Of a stretch of DNA of 64,000 nucleotides, positions 11,566 through 21,800 are shown in pieces. A model generated the notes under the pieces. That model was not told the DNA's origin. It was given only the letters and a program-made list of their open reading frames with translations, and did no database searches. This DNA is from Rhynchopus euleeides (taxonomy: Eukaryota > Euglenozoa > Diplonemea > Diplonemida > Diplonemidae), in contig OY723323.1 in NCBI GenBank assembly GCA_963210315.1, positions 372,001 through 436,000 of the forward strand. The letters run 5' to 3'. Each line of letters starts with the position of its first letter. Positions within the stretch are counted from its first letter, which is position 1. A program made the position numbers and the translations under genes.

Positions 11566-11744
11566 TGTCAAACCATGATTTTTGAGGTGAATTTTCACCA
11601 AGGCCGAACAGGCCAAATTCGCGGGCCGTTTTAATGCGTTTTAGGCCTCAAAACAGGCTCAAAAACCAAGAATTCCTTCGAAAATGGGCTCAAATGTGCA
11701 AAATGGACCCATCCGAAAAAAAAATCGAAAAGGGTCCCCCTATA

Positions 11745-11931
11745 CATGTCGACTATTATAGTGACTATTATAGTCGCAGGTCCACAAAAATAGTGACTAT
11801 AATAGTGGCACGTCCACTATTATAGTGACTATTATAGTCGCATGTCCACTATAATAGTGACTATAATAGTGGCATGTCCACTATAATAGTCACTATAATA
11901 GTGGCATGCCACTATTATAGTGACTATTATA
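11745..11931. repeat. Palindromic CTATTATAG array
   Basis: Second patch of the CACTATTATAGTG family, here denser and more regular. It is interrupted at 11932 by a 378-bp palindromic MITE and resumes at 12310. Confidence 0.75.
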
Positions 11932-12309
11932 CATGGTATGACAAAGGTCTTAATAAGAAAAGGATCTTTTCACTTCTTTCTTAAGACGTCTTAATGCAGG
12001 TGCTGCATTAAATTTCTTAAATTAATGACCCCCATTATTTTTAAGAAATGCAGGATTTCTTAAGATTTCTTAATGAAATGATGGACATTATTTCCATATC
12101 TCCCAGCATTAAAAATGTCCATCATTCTGAAAAAGATCTTTTAAGATCTTTTTCAGAATGATGGACATTAAAATGCTAGGCATTAAGAAACACGTCTTAA
12201 GAAATCAGTAAGAAATCTTTAAGAAATAGCCCTTTCGGCATTACATTAAGACGTCTTAAGAAATTTCGAGATTTCTTAACATTTCTTGCAAGATCTTTGT
12301 CATACCATG
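11932..12309. mobile_element. Palindromic MITE with 6-bp target duplication
   Basis: A 378-bp element with terminal inverted repeats CATGGTATGACAAAG. Further inside, each arm carries TTCTTAAGACGTCTTAATG, so most of the element folds on itself. ATTATA lies on both sides (11926-11931 and 12310-12315), a likely 6-bp target duplication, although the surrounding CTATTATAG array makes chance matches easier. No coding capacity. Superfamily not assignable. Confidence 0.65.
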
Positions 12310-12500
12310 ATTATAGTCACTATAATACTGACATGGCGACTATTATAGTCGCCGTGCCACTATTTGCCCAGTATGTGTCCAGTATAATTGAGAATGTGTC
12401 CACTATGTGGCGAGTAAGTGTGCCAAATTCGCCAGTATACCGTTTCCATATAGTACTATGTGTCCAGTAGATAGTCACTATATAGTGGCAACTTATACAT
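12310..12500. repeat. Palindromic CTATTATAG array, continuation
   Basis: The palindrome array continues after the MITE, more degenerate (for example CACTATGTGGCGAG). It ends where a CATGGTTTCACAGAATTC motif begins. Confidence 0.6.
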
Positions 12501-12680
12501 GGTTTCACAGAATTCTGACAGAAAAATGCCCAGAATTTCCAGATTTTTAAAATCTGCAGAATCTGAGAAATTCTGTAGAATTCTGCAGATTCTGAGAATT
12601 CTGACAGAATTCTGACAGAATTCTGCAGATTCTGGGGAATTCTGAGAATTCTGGGAGAATTCTGAGAATTCTGCCAGTGG
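12501..12680. repeat. AGAATTCTG satellite patch
   Basis: Irregular tandem units built on CAGAATTCTG and CAGATTCTGAGAATTC. It starts with CATGGTTTCACAG, related to the terminal motif TCTGTCAAACCATG at 11576 and 23733. Confidence 0.65.
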
Positions 12681-14518
12681 CTTGTGGCCAACTAGCAGCA
12701 GCCTGGTATGACAGGGTAGTCATACACAGGCTATGTACAGGGTCGGCCTCGTCCTGGACCAGTCGTAGGCTTATGCTACTGTTGGTTCTCAGGACTGGCC
12801 ACCACTGCGCGGGTCAATTTTTTGAAAAGGGGGCCTTGACCAAAGGCAAACAGTTTTTGAGTTCTTGCACCACTTCATCTCGGGACTACTCTGATTGGAT
12901 TCCTCGGATTCGTCGACACACTGTTTCAGAACTGTGCACTTCTCCATCCACACCGGCATCGGGTCACCCGCTGAATGCCGTGAGGGCCGAAGCCCAGGGT
13001 CAGATTTCGGTACAAGGCGATTAACAGGTCGTTGAGAGGTTCGCAAGTTTAAATGTACCTACAAAAGCTTCATGTACCCGTGATAGGGATTTAGTCATTG
13101 CTATAGGTGAAGATCAGAGCCCAGGCGGGATGTAAGACAGGGTGTCGCAGATGCAACAATGTCTCCAGAGCCACTTTGTATGCCTTTGTTCGGGATGCCC
13201 CTTCACCTGTCGCGCTTAGGTTCCGTCCAAGTTCGCCGATTCCAGTGCTTCAAGAGAGCACACAGTTCCTTCCCAGTAGTCTTCATCCTCGGTTCCGAAT
13301 CATCGCAGTCCCTCGAATCCATGGTGCAGAACTAAATTCTCGAAAGGTGGTCAATGTTTTGAAAGGGGCCCGTGACCAGCGGAAATTGGAATTTTTGACC
13401 CAAACCTGCAAGTGTACTGTTGGTTAACGTTGTCCAAAGCCCCTTGCGGTGTGACAGTATATTCGTTATGTGAATATCTGTCACATGGCTATGGCAACAC
13501 AGACACAGGCAAGCTGGGGAGGCGTCGCGTCCGTCGAAAAGATCATTTCTGCACAACTACCGGCATCGCAGCTACGGTTGAAGTGACTGACCCTGTTCTT
13601 GTAATCTTGACGCTGGAAAATTCCATTCGGAAATACCAAACACATCCACTGAAAGTGGATGGAATGGGCGTCAAGACCGTGATTTTTGGGGGAGTGGACT
13701 GCCCTGTATCGTGAACCCGCTGAGGGTACAAAATACAGAACAGGGAGGCACAGGTGCAGCACAACACAGGCAGGCAGGCAGGAAACAATGGGTGCAGGTC
13801 AGACAAAATGTTCGGTGTCAATCGGCTTGGTTTGGTTTGTAGGGATGATGCGGAACACACAACCCGCACCCAACCTCCAGATTCAGCCACTGTACCCATT
13901 TTCAACCTCCAGCCTGACGTACAAGACGACCAGGCCGTGACGGACACTGTGTTGCCTAAAAGGCGTTGTTCTCACGGAGTATAGACGCAGTTCGTCCTCA
14001 CACCTCAGCAAGATACTCACCCTAACTCACCTAAAAAGGGTGGGAAACAGCAAGGTTTGGTAAACATCGTTCTTCTCAGCAGGTTGGCACAATTCATCCA
14101 CACACGTTGTTTCGCTTCCTAACGCATACATTGTCGTACCAGAGGGGGAAGCTCTTCAGTGCAGTCCCTCCGCATGTGTGGATTAACGGCCTCTGTGGTT
14201 AAAAATCACACAGTTTGTCTAGACATCGCTTCAAGAATTCCGTACACCATAATCACCGTGACTTCTGTTTAAGTGAGTAGCTGGCTAAGGGGGGTGTCGC
14301 TAGTCACCCGTCCCGAAGGACTGCTGCCCTTATCCTTTTTTGGGGGGATTTCCCTCGAAAAATACTACGAGAAACACTTGGCCTCGATGATGAGAGTGTT
14401 GCATTCAATGCCATTGAACGTTTAAAAGACAAGGCGTTGTGTGTGCGCCAAACCCGGATGAACAAACCTCACGTGGTTTGGCTGATGAAGCTTGGTGCAT
14501 AGCTCTCAGTGGGGCCGT
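12681..14518. other. Intergenic DNA, no gene recognised
   Basis: No convincing gene, RNA gene or element end. A weak duplicated motif (TTTTGAAA with GG(G)GCC) occurs near 12816 and 13350. Short open frames occur on both strands without domains. Confidence 0.4.
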
Positions 14519-14561
14519 GGATGGTGTGGATGCATCCATGCATGCATCCACACCATCCAGG
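14519..14561. repeat. GGATGCAT palindrome
   Basis: An imperfect 42-bp palindrome with outer arms TGGATGGTGTGGATGCAT and its complement. Similar GGATGCATCC words occur in the simple repeat at 17035-17280, on the far side of the foldback element. Confidence 0.7.
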
Positions 14562-15536
14562 GATGCCCGAAAATGTCAAAAAATGGATTTTCGATTTGGG
14601 TAAATTTTTTTTGCCCCCCCCCCCCCCCTAATTTTCACGAGAAATTTTTCCGAGGCTGGGCATGAGTTCCAGCTGACCTTCGGTACCAAAACCCAAAAAA
14701 ATTCGTCGTGGGCCCGACCTTGTCATCAGGACCACCTTCCACACCCAGCAGGGCACTGTTTTCATCATTTTGAACGATTTGAACGATTTTTGGCCGTGCT
14801 CGTAGCATTCCCCGTTGAGGGGGTCGCTATTTCGTGTTCTCCTGGCCGCACGGAGGCATTGCCTTACGTCGCCTCTTCCTCTTTTCCTTTGGTGGTGTGT
14901 TGGTCTGGCACAGAGGGCGGGACCGTGCTGATATGCACAGTGACGACTCTCCCTTTTGTTTTGTGCCCGCCTCCACCGAGATTCGGCTGATGCCTCTCAG
15001 ACTGGGGGCGGGCGGTCGCCGACCCTTTTCTGTACGAGGTTTTCCACAGGCTGCACACCTGCCCCGCGGCTGTGTGGCAGTCTTCGCGGAGTGCAATGCG
15101 AAGGTCTGGCCTGACGTGGTGTGACTATTTAGACTCCAGGTGTCTCCACCCTTCCTGGTCTGGGGAGCCTCGGTACCCAAGCAGTTTTCGGTCATGCCCT
15201 GGACCACGGCCGTGCTAGACTCCTGGTGCAGGCACCCGTCATGGTCCGGGGACGGCCCCCCCAGGCAGTTTAACGTCTTACCCAGGACCGTTTTTTTTTC
15301 CCTCTTGTGTCCCATGCCTTGTTTGCAGTGATCGCATTGTTGGCCATCCTTGCTGTAGTTCGGCATGCCGCCCTTCCCACCTTCCCCCACCCCCTCCCCG
15401 GCGGTTTTGCTCTCCGTGTGGTTTGGTGGTACTGGTGAGCCATCTGGGGAAAGAACCTTGACAATCCCGGGCCGGCAGTACGTTCGTCACCCCCACGGGC
15501 TCGGCCGGTTTCTAAACCTTTAGGCAATCTACGTCC

Positions 15537-15712
15537 GCAGGCCAAGAACCCGGTGTGCAGATGCACGTTGGGAGCCCCCTGAAGTCCGCACACGCCCTCT
15601 CTGAGTAGTCCCCGACCAAGCGCTGGCCTCTCTGACCGACTACCATGCCGCCGCAGGCCAAGAACCCGGTGTGCCGAAGCACATTGGGAGCCCCCTGAAG
15701 TCAACACAGCAC
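15537..15712. repeat. 118-bp-spaced direct duplication
   Basis: Two copies of a roughly 58-bp segment beginning GCAGGCCAAGAACCCGGTGT, starting near 15537 and 15655. They lie inside the foldback element. Confidence 0.7.
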
Positions 15713-15950
15713 CCCGCCAGTGGCTCCAGCTGTCCCTCCCCATGTCAGAGTTGACGGAAAAAGGCGGACCCTCTTTTGTCCCAGTGCTCCGTGCTATGCA
15801 CTGGGACCCCGTTGCCCAGGCGGACCAGCCTGGGGGAGCCCTCGGGGTGTGGGGTTGAGTTTTACGACTTCCCTAGGTCTTAGGTAGTTTAAGGTCGTGC
15901 CCAGGACCTGGTGACAGGGGTGGGGGATAGCCCCCACCCCCGCTCACCCC

Positions 15951-16235
15951 CAGTCCACTGACACGCTGGACCACCTGCAGAACGCTGTTGACAAAGCCAA
16001 GTCTTCTCTTCTCGCCTGGTTCGATGCCAACGACCAGTGCAAGCGCAACGTTGGCAACTTCGATGGGATGACGAGCCTCAGGTACCCCGAAGTGCCGGAG
16101 TTCTTTGCCTTCAACCGCCAGACAAACACGTGGGCGCTGAGACAGGGTGTCGTCTGGGAAATGATGATGGTCACTCTCTGGAAACTGGCTGTGCAGCAGG
16201 GGGGCAGAGGCAGATTGCCACTGGGAAACTGCTAG
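15951..16235 (+). pseudogene. Helitron-like helicase fragment
   Basis: A 94-codon open stretch, too short and without its own start, ending in TAG at 16233. It reads like the region ahead of the helicase in Helitron proteins: SSLLAWFDANDQ, then RYPEVPEFFAFN followed by a tryptophan (WALRQ), matching the family pattern LLAWF-x(n)-Y-x-E-x-P-x(2)-[FY]-x-[WF]. No Rep or helicase motor motifs occur nearby, so this is only a fragment. It lies in the foldback element at 14595-16715, which may have captured it. The assignment rests on remembered family motifs. Confidence 0.45.
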
Positions 16236-16715
16236 AGCCAATCCGGGTCTTTCGCCTGTTTTTGGAGTTTTATGCTTGTGACCTGGCCCTGCACGTCGCC
16301 CGGGTTCCCTGCAGAAACAGGTGAAAAAGGCAAATTTTGTAGTTTTCTCGCCTTCCGTGACTGCATTCTTGACCCCGAGTCGGAGAAATCGGTCCACAGG
16401 AGTCCTGTGGACCCACTGGAATCGGTTTCGGGCCCAGAAAATGAGCAGAAGATGGGCAAATTTGCCAAAACTGGTGAAAACCAGGAAAATACACTGTGTG
16501 GGCCCTATGGGCCACTTTTGGCCAAAATCTGTCGAAAAATGGTGAAAAACAGGTCCTACTGGGTGTGGAAGGTGTCCTGATGGCCAGGTCGTGCCCAGGA
16601 GGTGTTTTTTTTGGGTTTTGGTACCGAAGGTCAGCTGGGACTCATGCCCAGCCCGGGAAAAAAATCTCGTGAAAATTAGGGGGGGGGGGGGGGCAAAAAA
16701 ATCCACCCATTTGGC

Positions 16716-17034
16716 ACAGGAAAATCGCTGGAAACCCCAAAAATCGACCAAAAAACGTCGAAAAACCGATTTTTGGGCTCATTTTCCACCCAGGAACACG
16801 TTTTGGGCCTCTGTGAAAAATCGATTTTTTGGGATTTTTCGCGATTTTGGCCAACTACTCGCCCAGCCAAATTCGATTTTTGGCTGAAAATTGCAGGGAA
16901 ATGCAACCGTTTGACGATTCAGGCCGTTTTAACCCCTTTCGTGGACTTTTTGGTTTCAGAAGGGTTTTAGGGGTGTCCATACTGGCCCTTGGCACATTTC
17001 CTTGAAATTTCATCCCCTGCAGGCAAACCGGGTA
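16716..17034. other. Non-coding sequence, no gene recognised
   Basis: AT-richer stretch with words such as GATTTTTGG; probably an outer, poorly matched part of the foldback element or old flank. Confidence 0.35.
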
Positions 17035-17280
17035 TGGATGCCTGCATGCATGCATGCATTCATCCATGCATGCATGGATGTGTGCATGCATGCATGCATC
17101 CATCCATCCATCCATCCATCCATGCAGGCATGGATGCCTGCATGGATGCATGCATGCATGCACACATCCATGCAGGCAGGCATACAGGCATTCATCCACT
17201 GCATGCAGGGGAGCTTCGGAGCTCCAGGCTGTGTGTGGATGCATCCACAAAAGTTGTGGATGCATGCGCTGCATGCACGG
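17035..17280. repeat. GCAT/CATCCATC simple repeat
   Basis: About 245 bp of GCATGC and CATCCATC words with some GCAGGCAT variants. The open frames through it are products of the repeat and not genes. Confidence 0.85.
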
Positions 17281-17379
17281 GAAATACTGAGAGCTATGCT
17301 TGGTGTGAATGTGCGCACAGTCATAACAACAAGGCAAGGTAGATTGTGTTTGTCACCCAAAGCGCTGCCAACTATCTGT

Positions 17380-17486
17380 GGGGGTCTTCGCTACGGGATG
17401 GTCGTCAGTGCACCTCGGTGTATTTGCTGTTGAAATAGTGAAAACTGACGAAGATTGACGAAGAATAACGACCAGCGAAGACCCCC
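17380..17486. mobile_element. 107-bp MITE with GGGGGTCTTCGCT ends
   Basis: Terminal inverted repeats GGGGGTCTTCGCT (left) and AGCGAAGACCCCC (right) enclose about 80 bp that also pairs internally (GTCGT...AACGAC). A second, about 85% similar copy lies at 24350-24460, which shows dispersal. Confidence 0.65.
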
Positions 17487-18574
17487 TTGTGACAACCTTC
17501 TTGTGTGTGATTTTGTCCCCCAAAAAGAGAACTCGTCCAGCCAGTGGGTCGTAACAAGCGACACTCACACCTTCCCATTTTGTAAGTTCGGCGTAGCCAA
17601 CTCAGGAAACTTTTCAGTGTGCGGATCCTTGCGAACACTTCACACGCCCGGCAGGCTGGTGGGGTGTTCTGCGTTCGAAGAAGTTCGACTGTCGTTGCAC
17701 CGTCACACCCCACTCACCCATCCCACCCCGCCACCAGAGATCACACTCCAGAAGATGGGTTGCCCCTTTGCGGTGGTTTGAATGGTGGTGTCGAAAGCGA
17801 TTCGCACAAGATACTGAACGACGCACAACACTTTTCACCCAGAAAAGGGGGGATTTGCCCTTCAATGAAAACCTGCCACACAGCCACTTAGGCCTTGCGA
17901 TGCTCAAGTGCCGGTTGGACCCCTATGTCCTTCAGGCCCCAAAGCAGGCAACGATATGGGATCAACCTCACAGGGGTGAACAACAGGGTGAACAAGGCAC
18001 GGGTTTTAGTCTGATGACACACTGCAACCTCAAGGTGACTGGCGACACCTCTCCCACAGTCTGCGGCACGCTGCCGTGGCGACAAGGCTTCCTGACATGG
18101 GAGATCGCTGCGTGGATCAACGTGGCACCACCCGTGTGCTCGGCAGGTTGTTTCGGCACCTGCTTTCTCCGTGTCATGCTTTTCGTGAGCGTGTCAGGGA
18201 TGTTGGCACACGCTGGGGAGGGTTTCACATGATGACATAACGTACATCAGAAGCACACACCCACGTGGCGCTGTCCTTGGCAGGACTTTGAAGTGCCGCC
18301 TTGATATCCTTGTTGGATAGAACCCTCATATCACACCCTCACTCAGCTGACGAAAACCGACCCTCGGGGCCAGTCTGCGATACCAGCACGCGAACCCAAA
18401 TTGCAATGCGAAAACCTGAGATTTCTGGCTGATTTGGCCATGTACCCAGGTCCTCAGGAGCTAGATATTCGCGGGCCCATTTTAGGGCAACGAATGGGCT
18501 CAAAATTCATAAATTCCTTTGAAAACGGGCCCAAATGACCAAAATAGGCCCCCCCCCAAAAAAAATTCGAAAAG
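17487..18574. other. Intergenic DNA, no gene recognised
   Basis: A 154-codon + strand frame (17768-18232) has mixed composition and no recognisable domain; its start is not supported. Nothing else was identified. Confidence 0.4.
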
Positions 18575-18700
18575 GTCCCCCCCGCAGAATTTCTCAGAAT
18601 TTTCCAGATTTCTCAGATTTTCCAGAATTTTCCAGATTTCTCAGATTTTCCAGAATTTTCCAGATTTTCTCAGATTTTTCAGATTTTGGCATTCTGGCCC
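18575..18700. repeat. TTTCTCAGAATTTTCCAGA satellite patch
   Basis: Short-period repeat of CAGATTTCTCAGATTTTCC. The same satellite resumes at 23437-23730, right after the hAT element, and both blocks are preceded by (A/G)GTCCCCCC. The hAT element therefore appears to have inserted into or next to this repeat. Confidence 0.7.
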
Positions 18701-18834
18701 GGATTTTTTGCAGAAATATTTCGATGAGCCATTTTAGGGCTCAAAATGGGCTCAAAATTCAAAAATTCCTTTGAAAATGGGTCCAAATGTCCAAAATAGG
18801 CCCACCCCAAAAAAAAATTCGAAAAGGTCCCCCC

Positions 18835-21800
18835 CAGGGCTGTTCCTAACTGGGGGGCTGGTTCCCCACTTTCAGGATTCTGAACTTTTTTTCTAAGAAC
18901 TTTTGTACGGGGAAAAAAAGTTTTTTTCTAAGAATTTTGTAAGGGAAATTTTTTTTTCTAAGGGTTTTTCGCAGAGGAAATTTTTTTTTCTAAGATTTTC
19001 CCAGTCGACAGGGCGCACACAAGGATGGAAGGGAAGTCTCTCCCCCGTACAGTTCGCCTTGCTGGCCAACTGGAGACTCCGCAGGATGACCCCGCCCACC
19101 TCCTCTTGCCTCGGTTTGCGTGTTGCTGGTGTGTTGCCTGTGTATTGCTGTTGTATTGCACTCCTGAGGACCTCCCTATTTATTCCCACTCGACTACCCT
19201 TCGACAGGACCCTGACCTCACACTCACCCAACCTCACGTACTCCGCGAATATGGTGCGCACCACTGCAAAAATCTCCGGGAGCTTTTGGGCTTTCAGGCC
19301 TGAAGGGGCCAGTAGGGGGGTGGCGTCGGGGAGTGGCAGCTTTGTAACTATCCTCCAGCTGCTGGCATGTACAGTACTGCGGGAGTGCCAAGGTGTATTG
19401 AGCAACCTCCTCCAGTCCCTGCGGAGCACAACCCCCGATGAGAACGAGCCCCAGATGATCACCTCGCAGGACCCGCAGCGACCCAACCCTGACGTCAGTC
19501 TCTCCGCCCTCGGACACAAACACCCGCACCTGAAGCACCTCTGCACCACCAAAAGCGCCACCGTCTACAGCTGCCCATCTTGTGGTGAGTTCCGCACAGC
19601 TATTACAGACAGCATGGTTGTGATGTTGGGCGTCGTGAAGGACGAGGTGCAGCGCGTTGCTTCTCAATTTATGGAGAAGCAAGGTCCGTGCACATGTGGT
19701 GCTGTCCGGGCTGCGCAGTTCTGCGTCGAGAAGGCCCCGCACCTCCTGTTCCTCTCGACGCAGCGGTTTTCTGCATCCGGCGAGAAGCAGAAGCACCTGA
19801 CGGAGCTTGCGGAAACCGTCAACGTCAAGGAATTAAGAGACCTCTCCGCCCTTCGTGAGCTTGGCGTTGACGGCAACGGGGTGGTGCAGGTGGGCACGGT
19901 GCAGCCGGTGAATCACCGGTACCGGTTTGTCGGTGCATCGTGCACAAAGTCCGGGCTGACCCTCGCGAAGGGGATCGCCTGGGAGACGCTGTGCGCTCGT
20001 GGCCCCGCCACCACTCTGAAGTGGAAGTCGATCACGACTGATCGTGTGACGGATTGCTCTGTGGCGCCGTTCAATCGTGCGAACGCGAAGCCAGCACTCG
20101 TGCTGTACGCACGTGAGGCATCGGACGGTGACGGGCACGACGTCGATGCTTCGCATGATGCGCCGCCGCCTCCTCCTCCGGATCCCCTGGCCGCCTCTCC
20201 TGCAGCTACCACCGCCGCCCCTGTCGCCCCTGCACCCCACGCCGCCTTCTACACCGGGGAAGGGGCGTGCCACGTCGCCGCGTTCGACAGCGCCGGGCGA
20301 CTGTCCCCATGGCTGACCGCCATGAAGCTCGCCCAATCAACCGGAGGCGTCAACATTGGGCTTGTACCAGGGTGGGTTCAACGGGATCTATACAGTTCTG
20401 GACACTACTGCCTCCGAGTGCTTGACTGCCTAGCAAGGTCAATTCCCATTACGGAGCCGACGCGTACCAGTGCTGCGGCGCTTCTGGAGGGCGTTGACTC
20501 CCCCGAAGCGGAGGCCCTCACGGTGAAGCTCAGGCGTCCGCGATTGATGGATACGAGATTCCTCGTGGACGAAGAGTTGGACACCAACACCGCGTCAGTG
20601 GCCCTGCAGACTTTCCGCACATCCCGCGGTTTAAATGTTCACTTTTCTATCGTCGACACCACACAGCCTCGCACCTTCGGCTTGCTTCTTCCGTCGTTGA
20701 TGGCCCAGTACCCCTTGCGGCTTGTCTTCGACACAGCAAAGGCGCACTTTCTTCTTTTGATGGCAGCAAACAAGAAGTACGTGCCAGAGGGCTCAATGGT
20801 GAACGGTCTCCTTCGGATTCAGCAGCGGCAGGCACAGCTCGCCATACAGGAGAAGCAGCAGCGGAAGATCCACGCTGCAGCCTCCGGTGTGGTGCGTCTC
20901 CCTGATGGGAGGTGGAGGTGCACCACGTGTGCACCGTTCTTGGTGCAGCTGGAGGGGGAGTTCTCGGAGCAACCCCACTTGCTCCGGTATGCACGCGGCG
21001 AAGCGTCTATGTCTGCCACGACAGTTGGGCGCCAGCAAAGCAATATCCGCCGCCACATGGGTGGTGCGGCGCACAAGAGAGCAGTGCAGTTGTCCACGCC
21101 TGGGAGTGAAAACACCAATGTGACAGCTACAGATATCCCCAAGCAGACGCTGTGCGCGAAGGTGAAGGTGACCAGCGAGCAGTACACAAGTCTGGTCAAC
21201 CTGGTGTACAACGTGGCAACGGCGACGCAACGGGCGGAGGGGCTGAGCAGTGTGGGTGCGAGGTTGCAGGACGACAAGCGGAAGGGGCTGCATGTCCTGG
21301 ACACCCACTACTCTCGAAAAGTCGCGAAGGAGTTCCAGACGATACTCTGGGAGGTGCTCCTGAGGGGAGTGGTGGGTGCGGTGCGTGCGTGTCGGGCGGC
21401 AACCCTGAAGGTGGACGGTACCACGTTCGCCCGCATCGACTTGATGATCGTCATCGTTTCGGGGATCAGCAGGACGGATTGTGCTATGAAAGATTGGTGT
21501 GTGGGCACAGTCGACTTGAAGAAAGCTGACGCAGAGTCGCAGAAGGACGAGCTGGTCAAGTTGTTCGACAGCCTCCAGCTGTCGCAGTGGGCGCGGCGTT
21601 CGCTGAAGGGATTCGCGGCAGACGGGGCATCAACGATGAAGAGTCTCAGGGGGAAGCTCGAGATCGCGTGGGGATGCACTCTCATCGATGTGCATGATGC
21701 TGCCCACATGCACCAGCTGTCCGTCGGCCTCATCAAGAAGACACGAAAGGTTGTTGAACATAGCCGCCTCCTCCGACACTGGTTTGCCTTCTTCAGATCA

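Larger units (their letters stand above)
14595..16715. mobile_element. Foldback element with about 200-bp arms
   Basis: Two inverted arms (about 14595-14800 and 16505-16715) share long matches, including GGGCTGGGCATGAG, CAGCTGACCTTCGGTACC and CCTTCCACACCCAG, each next to a long C or G run. The interior holds a tandem duplication (15537-15594 and 15655-15712) and a Helitron-like coding fragment. Outer limits are uncertain because the similarity decays; GGATGCAT repeats lie on both sides. A composite or foldback transposon is the best description. Confidence 0.6.

Noticed and set aside
15873-16751. 292-codon minus-strand frame in the foldback element
   Set aside because: Crosses one inverted arm and the Helitron-like fragment in antisense; no domain.
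16990-17433. Open frames of alternating His/Ala/Cys/Met words
   Set aside because: Translations of the GCAT and CATC simple repeat.
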